This document shows, one piece after another, positions 8,199 to 17,555 of a stretch of 56,708 bases of DNA. Each line of letters opens with the position of its first letter. Within the stretch, counting starts at the first letter, position 1. The translations under genes were made by a program, and so were the position numbers. The notes beneath the pieces were generated by a model. It searched no databases, was not told the origin of the DNA, and saw nothing but the letters and a program-made list of their open reading frames with translations. The DNA lies in assembly GCA_025937785.1 (NCBI GenBank), contig JAICQQ010000032.1, forward strand, positions 1-56,708, read 5' to 3'. Source of the stretch: Polyangiaceae bacterium. Its GTDB lineage: Bacteria > Myxococcota_A > Polyangia > Polyangiales > Polyangiaceae.

Positions 8199-9533
8199 GT
8201 GAAGATCGAGTGTCCTTCGTGCGCTGCTAAGTATTCGATTGGCGACGACAAAGTTCAGGATCGCCTGGCTAAGATTCGCTGTCGAAAATGCGGCACTACC
8301 ATCGTGATCGACGGTAAGCAGAACCCGCCGCACATCTACGCAGCCGACGCGGGGAGCGCCGCAGCCGATCTACCGGGGCCGGTCTCGTCACCCGCTCCCC
8401 CGAGCGCGGGCGCTGAGTTCACGGTTGATTTCGGTGATGGTGACCAGCGAAACCTGACCCTGGCGCAAGTGGTGAGCGCCTACAACAAAGGTGAAGTCAC
8501 GGCAGAGCACTACGTGTGGGCCGAAGGCTTCGACGACTGGCGCGCCCTCGGCGAGGTGGAGCAAATCGTCGACGCGCTGCACGCCAGCGCGCGCAACCCC
8601 GTCACGGCGACTCCGGCAGCAGCCGTACCCCGCGCGGCAGCGCTCGGCGGGCGTGGCGCGGACCTATTCGGCGGCATCGATCAGGCGGGCAGCGAAGAAG
8701 ACGTCACCACCAGCGCCGGTTCTCCCGATCCGATGCCCTCCGCGCCCACGGCCACGGGCGCACGCAACGAATCCTCGGTGCTGTTCTCGCTCAGCGCGCT
8801 CACCTCCGCCGCTGCCACCGCGAAGCCTTCCGGAGGCGGGCTCGACGGTCTCGCCACCAGCTCCTCGAGCTCTTCCAAGGAAGACTCGGGCCTCATCGAT
8901 CTCAAGGCGCTCACGGCTGCAGCAGCCGCTAGCGAACGGCGTGAAGCGCCCGCGCCCATCGGCCTCGGTCTGACGCCTTCGCCGCTCGGCGGCATGGGCG
9001 GAGTCGGCGCTGCGCCGCTCGGCCTCGGGTCACCGCTCGGTGGCCCCACCACGGCCGCGGCCATGGCCTTCGATCCCGGGCCGATGCCGCAGCAAAAGAA
9101 CCGCACTGGCTTGTACATCGCCGCCGGCATCGTGATCGCGGCGGTCGCGGTGGCGCTGATCGTCGTAAGCAGCAAGGAAGAGCCGGCCCCGATCCCGTCA
9201 GCAACGGCGATCGCCGCGCCGGCACCGACCCCGGCGCCAGCGCCGGCCCCCACTCCGACGCCAACCTCGGAAAGCACGGCTCAACCGCCGGCTACCGGCG
9301 CTGCAGAGGAAGACGCCGGTGCGCCCGACGAGAAGAAGGCGCCGGTCGCCACGCGCAGCAACTGGCGACCGAAGAAGCCGGCGACGACGTCGACCCAAAC
9401 CTCCACGAAGCCCGCCGAAGCCAGTGGTTCGGGTGGCGCCAAGCCGCCGCCGAAGAAGAAGCCCAGCTCGGGCGGCTGTGGATGCGCGCCGGGCGACCTG
9501 CAGTGCGCCATGCGCTGCGCCGCTGGCGGTTGA
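8199..9533 (+). CDS. Zinc-ribbon/GYF-domain single-pass membrane protein (GltJ/AgmX-like N-terminus)
   Basis: A 444-residue protein from a GTG start. Residues 1-42 are an MJ0042-type zinc ribbon (CPSC and CRKC pairs). About 68-125 is a GYF_2-like domain ending YVWAEGFDDWRAL. A long Ala/Ser/Pro/Gly-rich linker follows, then one transmembrane helix near 305-325 (GLYIAAGIVIAAVAVALIVV) and a Pro/Thr-rich tail. The tail ends with a small Cys cluster (GGCGCAPGDLQCAMRC). Zinc ribbon, GYF, linker, membrane segment is the order found in the myxobacterial gliding-motor protein GltJ/AgmX, but the TonB-like C-terminus is missing. Likely a cytoplasmic sensor or scaffold anchored in the inner membrane. Function is not established. 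Confidence 0.8.
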   Translation: MKIECPSCAAKYSIGDDKVQDRLAKIRCRKCGTTIVIDGKQNPPHIYAADAGSAAADLPGPVSSPAPPSAGAEFTVDFGDGDQRNLTLAQVVSAYNKGEVTAEHYVWAEGFDDWRALGEVEQIVDALHASARNPVTATPAAAVPRAAALGGRGADLFGGIDQAGSEEDVTTSAGSPDPMPSAPTATGARNESSVLFSLSALTSAAATAKPSGGGLDGLATSSSSSSKEDSGLIDLKALTAAAAASERREAPAPIGLGLTPSPLGGMGGVGAAPLGLGSPLGGPTTAAAMAFDPGPMPQQKNRTGLYIAAGIVIAAVAVALIVVSSKEEPAPIPSATAIAAPAPTPAPAPAPTPTPTSESTAQPPATGAAEEDAGAPDEKKAPVATRSNWRPKKPATTSTQTSTKPAEASGSGGAKPPPKKKPSSGGCGCAPGDLQCAMRCAAGG

Positions 9534-9552
9534 AAGCAACCACACATCGCTG

Positions 9553-9576
9553 AAGGGGTGCCGTCCGGCGCCCCTT
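9553..9576. terminator. Bidirectional hairpin between convergent genes
   Basis: AAGGGGTGCCG pairs with CGGCGCCCCTT (one G-T wobble) around a tiny loop, and is followed by CTTGG. It sits 19 nt after the zinc-ribbon/GYF stop and 9 nt before the stop of the convergent FecR-like gene, so it can serve both transcripts. Confidence 0.7.
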
Positions 9577-9585
9577 CTTGGTCCC

Positions 9586-10920
9586 TCAAGGGCCGGGCGT
9601 GAGCGCGAGGTCGCGCGCTTCGTCCTCGGCGAAACCGTTGCCGTGCTCGATCAGATAACGGCGTGCCTCGCGCGCGGCGTCGCGACTGCGGCCCATGCGC
9701 TTCAGGGCGCGAAACCGCTCCACCTTCGCTTCTTGTCCCAGCGCCGACTTGGGGTACGTCGCGAGCAGTTGATCGAAATGGCGCACTGCCCCCGCGTCGT
9801 CCCCATCATTGCGTGCATCGATGGCGAGCCGGAACAACCCGTTCTCTGCTTCGAGCGTACTGCTCGGTGCATCGACCGGCGGCGCTTCGGGCGCCTTCGC
9901 CTTCGCGACCGGAGCGTTCGGGCGCTGGCCGTGCGCAGAGCTCGCGGGCCGCTGGCGGTCCGGAGTGGCGTCGGCGGCCATTCCAGATACGGACCTGGGC
10001 ACCGCACTCGGCGAACGCGCGGGTGCAGCAGCCTCGATCGCACCCGAGGACCAGCTCTGGCCCGCGCCCAGGCGCCGGAGCTCGACACCATTCTGCAGCA
10101 CCGCAACGACGCCGCGCCGCACGCTCACCGTCGTCACGCTCTGACCTGACTCGCGCGCCACACCCACGGAAAAGACAGTGCCGTGAACCACCACGGTCGC
10201 GTCGGGTGTTTCGACGACCACGCGCCGCTTGGGTTCCACGGCACGCTGCGAGCCAACACCCGGCGTCGAACCGGTGGGAGGAGCCATGGACGACTCGTGC
10301 TCGACCCGCACGTCGATGAGCCCCTCGTTCAGCGTCAAGCGCTTTTCGAGTCGATCGTTGCGCGCCAGCAGCAACTCGCTGCGTTGGTGCAACTGCACTT
10401 GGGTGTCCGCCCCGACCTCCAGATCGGCCTCCCCACCCCTCGGGGTGATCACGCGGTCACCCACGGCGAGCGCCTGCGTCGCGCCCTCACCGAGCGGAGC
10501 CTGCTGCACCAGATCGTTCGAACTGGCGGCACCCACCCAAACCCGACCCGACTGCCCGGTGAGCAGCGCCTGGGCCTCGATCGTCGCCGCAGGTGTGGAA
10601 GCGCCGGCGCCCGCGTAGACTGCGCCTCCTAACCCGACCAGCACCGCCGCGGCCGAGAGCGCATAGCGCCAGCGTTTTTGCTGGTGCGAGCGCTGGCGTT
10701 CGAGCTGCGCCTGCCGCATCGCCGCCCCGATGGTGACGAGCGTTTTTGCCCTGAGCTCTCCGATCGCCGCCGGGTCCGCCACGGGAACGATCGACGTGCG
10801 CCAGCTCCGCATTGCTGAGTCGACCTGCTTTGCAGCACTGGCAGAGTTCTCCGTCGGGCTCTGCCCGAGCGCGCTCGACAACGCCGCGCGACGCGTGAAA
10901 GGAAAGAGACGCCAACTCAT
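9586..10920 (-). CDS. FecR-domain transmembrane regulator with C-terminal TPR-like region
   Basis: A 444-residue probable anti-sigma or sigma-regulator. A cytoplasmic N-terminus (~75 residues) is followed by a transmembrane helix near 77-97 (RYALSAAAVLVGLGGAVYAGA). The periplasmic FecR domain at about 150-290 includes DRVITPRGGEADLEV, LNEGLIDV and VVVHGTVFSV. After a linker, the last ~90 residues resemble a TPR unit (FRLAIDARNDGDDAGAVRHFD). Its ATG overlaps the stop of the upstream ECF sigma gene as ATGA, so the pair is translationally coupled. This FecR-plus-TPR layout is frequent in myxobacteria. The N-terminal part lacks an obvious zinc anti-sigma motif. Confidence 0.85.
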   Translation of the reverse strand: MSWRLFPFTRRAALSSALGQSPTENSASAAKQVDSAMRSWRTSIVPVADPAAIGELRAKTLVTIGAAMRQAQLERQRSHQQKRWRYALSAAAVLVGLGGAVYAGAGASTPAATIEAQALLTGQSGRVWVGAASSNDLVQQAPLGEGATQALAVGDRVITPRGGEADLEVGADTQVQLHQRSELLLARNDRLEKRLTLNEGLIDVRVEHESSMAPPTGSTPGVGSQRAVEPKRRVVVETPDATVVVHGTVFSVGVARESGQSVTTVSVRRGVVAVLQNGVELRRLGAGQSWSSGAIEAAAPARSPSAVPRSVSGMAADATPDRQRPASSAHGQRPNAPVAKAKAPEAPPVDAPSSTLEAENGLFRLAIDARNDGDDAGAVRHFDQLLATYPKSALGQEAKVERFRALKRMGRSRDAAREARRYLIEHGNGFAEDEARDLALTPGP

Positions 10921-11594
10921 TTCCGGCGCCTCCCACTATTTTCGACCCCCATGCGCCGGTACAATTCCTTGCGCCCGCGCACGAGTCTGGATTGCGCCGC
11001 AGCGACGGAGACGTCGGTCATGAGCGCAATCTCTGCGAGCTCGTGACCCAGCACGTCGTGGAGGAAGACGGTCTGCGCGTGCTCGGACTTCATCGCGACC
11101 AACTGTTCGCGCATGCGCTCGAGCTCGGCCCGCGCGACCGCCTGGCGCTCGATGTCTGCTGCGGAGGCCGCCGACTCGGGCTCGGCTTCGCTCTGCCTGT
11201 CGAGCACTGCCCGCTCCCGCCGCCGCGATCGGAGCGCATTGAACCCCACATGGCTCGTCACGGTCGACGCCCACGTCTTCAGGCTACAGGCACGGGCAAA
11301 TGACTGCCGAGACAAGGTGAGCACGATCTGCTCGAAGGCTGCCTGTACCAGATCTTCGTGGTCGGGTTCGCGGCGTCCGAAGACGCGATACAAAGTGTGG
11401 TCGACCACCCCGATCAGGCGATCGTAGAGTTCGCCCGCCAGGCGGTGGTCTCCACTCTCGACGGCCTCGATCAAGCGCTCGTCGCTGAGCGGTGCCGGCG
11501 ACGAAGGGCTCGCCGAGCGCGAGGCGGCATCCCGCGCGTCCTCGTCAGTGACGACTCTGAGCCCAGCTCTGCGCACTTGTGCCGAGGTACTCAT
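10917..11594 (-). CDS. ECF-type RNA polymerase sigma factor
   Basis: About 225 residues from the chosen ATG; a GTG 11 codons upstream is possible, and neither has a clear ribosome binding site. Region 2 is seen as LYDRLIGVVDHTLYRVFG, DHEDLVQAAFEQIV and SLKTWASTVTSHVGFNALRSRRR. Region 4 is a helix-turn-helix (HELAEIALMTDVSVAAAQSRLVRGRKEL). The linker between them is acidic, and the ~45-residue N-terminal extension is unusual for ECF factors. It is coupled to the FecR-like gene by ATGA overlap and diverges from a Cys-rich lipoprotein that may be a target (inference). Confidence 0.9.
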   Translation of the reverse strand: MSTSAQVRRAGLRVVTDEDARDAASRSASPSSPAPLSDERLIEAVESGDHRLAGELYDRLIGVVDHTLYRVFGRREPDHEDLVQAAFEQIVLTLSRQSFARACSLKTWASTVTSHVGFNALRSRRRERAVLDRQSEAEPESAASAADIERQAVARAELERMREQLVAMKSEHAQTVFLHDVLGHELAEIALMTDVSVAAAQSRLVRGRKELYRRMGVENSGRRRK

Positions 11595-11724
11595 AGGGGT
11601 CCGTTTTGAGGATAGTACCCGATCCACCCGGGGCCAGGCACGCGCGAAAGCTCAGGGATTCCATGCGCCTCGTCTTCAAAAGCGGGGGGGCACCGGCGCG
11701 GGGCCGGGTGCTATGCTTGCGCCG

Positions 11725-12672
11725 ATGCGTCGCGCCTTGGGACTGATGGGATTCGTGTTGGCGGTGCCCTGGGTGGCCTGCGACGACCGAACCGTCACGC
11801 TCGCCGACCAAGACCAGCAGACCAGCCTGAGCAGCAGCGGCGGCACGGGCGGCAGCACCGCTGCGTCTTCGGTGACCTTGGGCAGCACCGCGAGCAGCCA
11901 GTCCGCGTCGGGGGGCGCTCCCAGCTCCGGTCCCACCGGCTTCGCCACCCATGGCGTGGTGGGTACGACGGCCCCTCACCCCTTCGGTGCAGGCGGCGAC
12001 AGCGACACCGATGGCGGCTCGGATCGCGGCGACAACTCGGGAGGGACGTCAGGGCTTCCCATCGGCGGCATCTCCACCAACGGCGGGAATGAAGGCGGAC
12101 AAGGTCCGGATTGTCAGGACGACCAGTGCCTCATCTGTGCGTATGCGGGGGGCAACTGCAGGATCCCGACGCCGGACTGCCCCGCAATCGACGAGTGGCT
12201 CTCGAGGTGCAACACCTGCGGCCCGCAGTGCGCGGGCGGTTCGGCTTGTTTTCAAGGCTTTAGGTGCAGTCCGGCCTGTTTCGGCGACGGGACCTGCGGA
12301 CCCGGCGAGTACTGCGACCTGCCGTCGGGCGCCTGTGTGCATTGCACCGCGAACGAACACTGCGCAGGCTTCGGAAAGGTTTGCTTCGCGGGCGAATGCG
12401 TCGAATGCGTGACCCGTGACGATTGCTCGGACTCCGCTCGGCCTCACTGCATCTCCGGTGAATGTCGCGAGTGCGTCAGCCCCGATGACTGCGGAGGTGG
12501 CAGCTGCAACGCGGCTGGTCGCTGCGTGGAGTGTCACGACGATGAGGAATGCCTCGACGGTGCCCAGCCCTTCTGCACCTGGGGTGTCTGCACGGAGTGC
12601 AGGATCAGCGACGACTGTGGTGAGGGCGAGTTCTGCCTCACCGGCGACTATAAGTGTGTGCCTCGCAACTGA
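11725..12672 (+). CDS. Cys-rich surface lipoprotein
   Basis: Signal peptide MRRALGLMGFVLAVPWVAC ends in a lipobox-like Cys near residue 19; an ATG four codons upstream is an alternative start. A Ser/Thr/Gly-rich linker of roughly 100 residues follows. The C-terminal ~190 residues carry many Cys in repeated modules of the form ECVxxDDCxxxxxPxCxxGxCxEC, which look like small disulfide-bonded EGF-like or Dickkopf-like repeats. Myxobacteria have many such outer-surface lipoproteins of unknown function. It is divergent from the ECF sigma gene across about 130 bp. Confidence 0.85.
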   Translation: MRRALGLMGFVLAVPWVACDDRTVTLADQDQQTSLSSSGGTGGSTAASSVTLGSTASSQSASGGAPSSGPTGFATHGVVGTTAPHPFGAGGDSDTDGGSDRGDNSGGTSGLPIGGISTNGGNEGGQGPDCQDDQCLICAYAGGNCRIPTPDCPAIDEWLSRCNTCGPQCAGGSACFQGFRCSPACFGDGTCGPGEYCDLPSGACVHCTANEHCAGFGKVCFAGECVECVTRDDCSDSARPHCISGECRECVSPDDCGGGSCNAAGRCVECHDDEECLDGAQPFCTWGVCTECRISDDCGEGEFCLTGDYKCVPRN

Positions 12673-12704
12673 CGGCCCGCCCATCCGATGCGCTGCTCAT
12701 TCGC

Positions 12705-13649
12705 CTACAGCAGCGCGAAGAACGAGCCGAGCAGCGCCTCCCCGACCACGGACGGCTGCTGGCCCACTTCTTCGGCTCCCACGACGAACGCCGTCTTGTG
12801 ACTCCACACCGACAGCCCAGGTGCAAAAAAAGCACCCCATGCGTCGTTGAATCGCCAGCACAAATCTACACGCAGGCGGCCGCCGAGCACCCAATGCGTC
12901 TGAGGACCGTTGGACAAGCTACCATCGAAGCGGGCGTAGAGGCGCTCGAACGCGAAGGCCCCCCGGGCATTGACCGCCCAATGCGCGCCTGACCCCAGTT
13001 CGACCCCTCCCCCCACCTCGCCCTCGGTCGCCCGCAACGCGACGCCGTCGTCCTGGGGGCGCCAGGACTGCCTCGCCGCCCCGTGGAGAAAAACGGGCCA
13101 GTTCTCGCCCTGATAGGCCATTCCCAGCATGCCTCCCAGGCGCCACGGTCCCTGATCGAGCAGAGGACCGATCAGAGCGGCCGCTTCGAAATCGAGACGC
13201 GCGGGCAGCAGAGGCGCGGCCTCCGGAGCGACGGGCGGCGGGGCGGGCTTGGCCGTGGGCGCCTGGTCTACGACCGGAGCGCTGATTGCGGCGGGGGCGG
13301 GAGCCGGCTCGATCGGCACGTCGAGGAAGCGGGTTGCCAGCGTGCCCACGACGAACCCGGCCGTGGTCCAGCGCTCGCGCTCTTCGTCGTCAGTGTCGAA
13401 GCTGACCTGGCGGTTCACCCAGTCGCCTTTCTGCTCACCGCGCTTGGCGCCGACCTGGATGCGTACCCCTTCCGATTGAGGCAGCCACACCACGAGCGCC
13501 AGCGCGCTGACGTTGCCGGTGTCGACCGATTCGGCAGGGACACACTTCACCGGACTCGCAGCGCGGGTGCACGCGTCGAGCAGCATTTGGGCAAGTTCGT
13601 GATCTTTGGTCGGTGGAGCGACGTCGACGGCAATCGGCGGCAGCGGCAT
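12705..13649 (-). CDS. Hypothetical protein with beta-barrel-like C-terminal half
   Basis: A 314-residue protein of no recognised family. The N-terminal half (to about 120) looks globular. A Pro/Ala-rich hinge near 120-145 precedes about 165 residues of alternating amphipathic beta strands rich in Trp, Tyr and Gly (FLHGAARQSWRP, GGRLRVDLCWRFND, GAFFAPGLSVW), ending SFFALL. This resembles an outer-membrane barrel, yet no signal peptide is present at this start. The ATG is in the same frame as the upstream HEAT gene, separated from its TGA stop by three codons. It may therefore be the C-terminal part of a longer exported protein, or the true start may be misassigned. Confidence 0.65.
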   Translation of the reverse strand: MPLPPIAVDVAPPTKDHELAQMLLDACTRAASPVKCVPAESVDTGNVSALALVVWLPQSEGVRIQVGAKRGEQKGDWVNRQVSFDTDDEERERWTTAGFVVGTLATRFLDVPIEPAPAPAAISAPVVDQAPTAKPAPPPVAPEAAPLLPARLDFEAAALIGPLLDQGPWRLGGMLGMAYQGENWPVFLHGAARQSWRPQDDGVALRATEGEVGGGVELGSGAHWAVNARGAFAFERLYARFDGSLSNGPQTHWVLGGRLRVDLCWRFNDAWGAFFAPGLSVWSHKTAFVVGAEEVGQQPSVVGEALLGSFFALL

Positions 13650-13658
13650 CTGTGGCGA

Positions 13659-16139
13659 TCACTCGGCGAGCTGAGCTGGCGTCATCAGGCTGAGAACACC
13701 CACCGGCGCCGCGTGTTCGTACACGGCTCCGCGCCGATCACTGAGGCCGAGGCGCAGCACACCATCCGGCAGCCTCAAAGCGAACGGAGCGCGCGGCACC
13801 GGCGCCGACTCGCCAGCAGGGACGACCAGCACCGTCACTTCAGCCGTCTTCGTCGGCAAGTCCTCAGCCCGCGCCTTGCAATTGGCAGCGACGCTGCCCA
13901 CGGGCTCCTCGAGCACGCAGCGGCGGAGCGCCTGCTCGTCTTGGACCGGGTCGGGGCCGCGCACGTTCACCAACAGCGCCGCGGCTCGTTCGCGCACGAC
14001 GCGCGACGGATCGGCGCGGAGCAACTCGCGGGTTTCCGGTTCGACGCAGCGCTTCTTTGCGAGCCTGAGCGCGGCGAGCGCGTTCGCCCGCACGTAGCTG
14101 CGTTCGTCTCCGAGCGCGGCGCACAGCTCACGCTTGACGTCGACCCCAAGCCGCACCGCGATGCGACCCAAGGCCGCCACGGCGTTCCCCGCCACTGCCA
14201 CATCGCGATCGGCGGTGAGCTTCTGCACCACGGGGACCTCGCGTGCGCTTGCGCTCGCACCGAGCGCCCACACCGCGTTGGCACGCACAGAACCATCGAC
14301 GTCTTTCGCCAAGCGCTCGAGTGCGCTGACGGCCTTGGGCTGCGCCGCCAGCGCCTCGGCCAACTTCGCGCGATCCGCCACGTCCGCCGGCTCGGACAAC
14401 CATTCGGTGAGCAGCGTCGGCGTGTTGTCGCTGCTGGCGTTACCGACGGCTTCGAGCAGCGCGTCACGCGCGCCGCCCCGACTGGCCAACGCCAAGTCTC
14501 GCACGGCCTTGGTGATCGCCGGATCCTTATTTTTCTCGAGGGCTCCGGTGAGCGCCAGCAAGAGCGCTTGGCGATCTTGCTCGGCGGCGCGCCGCAAGCG
14601 GCGCAGTAGCTCCGCGGCGGTGGACTCGTTGGCGGATTCCCGGAGCGAAAGCGCCGCCGCGAAGCGAATCGTCGGCTCCTCGTCGTCGAGTGCGGTGAAC
14701 AGCACCTGATGCTGCCCTGCCGGACCGAGCAGGCCCAACGCCTCGAGGGCCGCGCGCTGGAGCGCCACGTCGTCGGCATCCTTGGCGATGGCCATCAGCG
14801 TGGGGGCGGCGCGAGCGGATCGCGTGAGACCCAGGATGGTCGCGAGGCCGAGGCGCTCGCTGGCGAGGATCTCGGGTGCGTTCAAGGCCGCCACGATCGG
14901 CTCGACGGCGCGGCCTTCGGATGCACCCGTCGCCAGCAAGGCCTTGCACGCGTCGATCGCCGCCAGGCGCACCGATGTATCGGGCGCGGTCAGATATTCC
15001 AACGTCGCCGGCAGCCCCGCGGCATCGCCCAACGTCCCTAGCGCCCGCAGAGCCACCACGCGGTCCACCCGGCCTGCCCTGAGCGCGGTCGTGAGCGCGG
15101 ACACGGCGTCCTTGCCGCCCAGGCGCCCCAAAACCTCCGCGCAGCCGTTGGCCCGGATCGACGAGACCTCGTTGTTCACGCAGAGCGTGACTGCGTCGAT
15201 CGCCTTCTGCTCGAGCCCAGCCAACGCAGCCACGCTGGCTTCACGCAGGCGTGCGGCATGGGCAGCGGTTGCGTCGTTGCCCAGGTACTCGATCAAAGCC
15301 TCGATCGCCGCCGCCGAGCCTAGCTGCCCGAGCGCGCCAATCGCCTGCACCCGCACGTCGATATTCTGGTCCTGCTCGACCAGGGCCACGAGCGATAGCG
15401 TCGCAGTGTCCTGGCCGAGCCTGCCGAGCGCCCGCGCAGCGAGGGCACGAACTTCCTCGTCGTTGTCGGCGAGCGCCAAAACCAACGCGGCGCTCGCGCG
15501 GGGATCGCCGAGTTCGCCCAGCGCCTGCGCGACCGCGGCGCGAACCCCGGCGTGCGAATCTTGCACTTTTGCGATGAGCGGGACGACGGCGCGCGCATCC
15601 CCCAACTGTGCCAGCGCCCGCGCGATCGCTTCGCGCACATGCGGCATCGGGTCGTCGAGATGACTCAACAGCTGCATCGTCGCGTCGCTCGCCTTGGACG
15701 CTCCGAGCGCTTCGGCGGCGCTCTGGCGGAGCGTCGGATCCGGATCGGACAAGGTCCTGCCGAGGGGACCACTCGCCTGTGCGCTGGGGCTGACCCTGAG
15801 CAACTCGATGGCGGCCATGCGAATGCTGCGTTCGGGATGGTTCAGCCACGGAATCACTAGCTCGGAGACGCCACGCAGACGCAGCTTGAGCGCCACCTCC
15901 AGCGCCGCCAGGCGCACGTCGGTGTCCTGATCTTTCAGCGCGATCGGGACCAGACGCCGTACCACGGCGGGCGGCAACTCAGCGAGCTGGGTGGCGGCGG
16001 CCTGCCGCTCCGAAACCGCTCCGGACGAGAGCTGACGCTCGATGCGCTCAGCCGCGTTCGGCCACACGAACGCGTACCCGGGCGTAGCAACGCCCAGCGC
16101 CAGGAAAATGCAAAGGATCGAGCCGAGCCTGGACACCAC
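13659..16139 (-). CDS. Exported HEAT-repeat protein
   Basis: An 826-residue protein with an N-terminal signal peptide (SILCIFLALGVATPGYA). More than 15 HEAT/PBS-lyase-like helical repeats follow, typically DxxVRxxAAxALGxLGD, from about residue 40 to 730. The last ~90 residues form a non-repeat tail. HEAT solenoids act as protein-binding scaffolds; here the location would be periplasmic or outer membrane. No catalytic motif is visible. The stop TGA is followed, in the same frame, by the ATG of a barrel-like gene. Its partner is unknown. Confidence 0.85.
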   Translation of the reverse strand: MVSRLGSILCIFLALGVATPGYAFVWPNAAERIERQLSSGAVSERQAAATQLAELPPAVVRRLVPIALKDQDTDVRLAALEVALKLRLRGVSELVIPWLNHPERSIRMAAIELLRVSPSAQASGPLGRTLSDPDPTLRQSAAEALGASKASDATMQLLSHLDDPMPHVREAIARALAQLGDARAVVPLIAKVQDSHAGVRAAVAQALGELGDPRASAALVLALADNDEEVRALAARALGRLGQDTATLSLVALVEQDQNIDVRVQAIGALGQLGSAAAIEALIEYLGNDATAAHAARLREASVAALAGLEQKAIDAVTLCVNNEVSSIRANGCAEVLGRLGGKDAVSALTTALRAGRVDRVVALRALGTLGDAAGLPATLEYLTAPDTSVRLAAIDACKALLATGASEGRAVEPIVAALNAPEILASERLGLATILGLTRSARAAPTLMAIAKDADDVALQRAALEALGLLGPAGQHQVLFTALDDEEPTIRFAAALSLRESANESTAAELLRRLRRAAEQDRQALLLALTGALEKNKDPAITKAVRDLALASRGGARDALLEAVGNASSDNTPTLLTEWLSEPADVADRAKLAEALAAQPKAVSALERLAKDVDGSVRANAVWALGASASAREVPVVQKLTADRDVAVAGNAVAALGRIAVRLGVDVKRELCAALGDERSYVRANALAALRLAKKRCVEPETRELLRADPSRVVRERAAALLVNVRGPDPVQDEQALRRCVLEEPVGSVAANCKARAEDLPTKTAEVTVLVVPAGESAPVPRAPFALRLPDGVLRLGLSDRRGAVYEHAAPVGVLSLMTPAQLAE

Positions 16140-16183
16140 GAGAGGCTACCACGGCTTCACTCCTGGATTCGAGGGCCGAGGCC

Positions 16184-17542
16184 ATGGGCATTGCAGAGCG
16201 CGACTTCCCTTGCTACGAGCCTGCCCCCATGGATCGTCCCCAGAATATCGCCAAGCCGGAAGGCAAACTCGCAGTATTGCTCCCGGGCTTGGGTGCGGTG
16301 TCCACGACCTTCATCGCCGGCTGCCTGCTGGCGCGGCAGGGCCTGGCCAACCCCGTGGGTGCTCTCACCCAAAGCGGCACGATCCGACTCGGCAAGCGCA
16401 CCGACAACCGCAGCCCGAAAGTGCGCGACTTCGTTCCGCTGGCCGAGCTCAGGGATCTCGAGTTCGGCGCCTGGGATCTCTTCCCCGACAACGCCTACGA
16501 AGCCGCGGTGAGCGCCGAGGTGCTCGAGTCGCGGCACCTGGACCCCATTCGCGCCGAGCTCGAGCAAATCCGGCCCATGAGCGCGGTCTTCTACCCGGAG
16601 TACGTGAAGCGGCTGAACGGCACCCACTTGAAGCGCGCGGGTTCGAAGGCCGACATGGTCGAGGCCCTGCGAGACGACATCCGCGGGTTCGTCAAAGCGA
16701 AGGGCTGCTCGCGAGCGGTGGCCGTATGGTGTGGCTCCACCGAGACCTACGTCGAGCCGGGGGCCGTGCATCAGAGCGTGGCCGCTTTCGAGAAAGGCCT
16801 GTTGAACAGCGATCCGGGCATCACCAACTCGATGATGTACGCCTGGGCCTGCTTGAAGGAAAACGTCCCCTACGCCAACGGCGCGCCGAACCTGAGTGTC
16901 GACACTCCGGCGGCTCTAGAGTTAGCGCGGGACACCGGCACCGCCGTCTCGGGCAAGGATTTCAAGACTGGCCAAACCTTGATGAAGACGATCCTGGCCC
17001 CCGGGTTGAAGGCGCGCATGCTGGGCCTCTCCGGCTGGTTCAGCACCAATATCCTGGGTAACCGCGATGGTGAAGTGCTCGAAGACCCGGAAAGCTTCAA
17101 GAGCAAAGAGGTGAGCAAGCTCGGCGCTCTGGAGCACATCCTCCAGCCCAGCGTGTACCCCGACCTCTACGGCAAGACCTATCACAAGGTGCGCATCAAC
17201 TACTACCCGCCGCGCGGTGACGCCAAAGAGGGCTGGGACAACATCGACATCTTCGGTTGGCTCGGCTACCCGATGCAGATCAAGGTCGACTTCCTGTGCC
17301 GCGACTCGATTCTGGCGGCACCGCTGGTACTCGACTTGGCCCTCTTCATGGATCTGGCGAGCCGTTGCAACTTCCGCGGTATGCAAGAGTGGCTCAGCTT
17401 CTACTTCAAGAGCCCGATGACGGCCGAGAACCTGTACCCCGAGCATGACTTGTTCATTCAGCTCATGAAGCTGAAGAACACCCTGCGCTGGATCATGGGC
17501 GAAGAGCTGATCACGCACCTCGGCAACGAATACTACGACTGA
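16184..17542 (+). CDS. ino1: Inositol-3-phosphate synthase (myo-inositol-1-phosphate synthase)
   Basis: Converts glucose-6-phosphate to inositol-3-phosphate using NAD, the committed step for inositol lipids and solutes. The 452-residue protein has the NAD-binding loop LLPGLGAVSTTFIAG near residue 32. The C-terminal core carries WDNIDIFGWLGYPMQIKVDFLCRDS and a following helix of bacterial INO1 enzymes. A second ATG 15 codons in (MDRPQN) is an alternative start. It stands alone between minus-strand genes. Myxobacteria make inositol-containing ether and phosphatidyl lipids, which would fit (established for the group, inferred here). Confidence 0.93.
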   Translation: MGIAERDFPCYEPAPMDRPQNIAKPEGKLAVLLPGLGAVSTTFIAGCLLARQGLANPVGALTQSGTIRLGKRTDNRSPKVRDFVPLAELRDLEFGAWDLFPDNAYEAAVSAEVLESRHLDPIRAELEQIRPMSAVFYPEYVKRLNGTHLKRAGSKADMVEALRDDIRGFVKAKGCSRAVAVWCGSTETYVEPGAVHQSVAAFEKGLLNSDPGITNSMMYAWACLKENVPYANGAPNLSVDTPAALELARDTGTAVSGKDFKTGQTLMKTILAPGLKARMLGLSGWFSTNILGNRDGEVLEDPESFKSKEVSKLGALEHILQPSVYPDLYGKTYHKVRINYYPPRGDAKEGWDNIDIFGWLGYPMQIKVDFLCRDSILAAPLVLDLALFMDLASRCNFRGMQEWLSFYFKSPMTAENLYPEHDLFIQLMKLKNTLRWIMGEELITHLGNEYYD

Positions 17543-17555
17543 CGCTCGTATGGTT

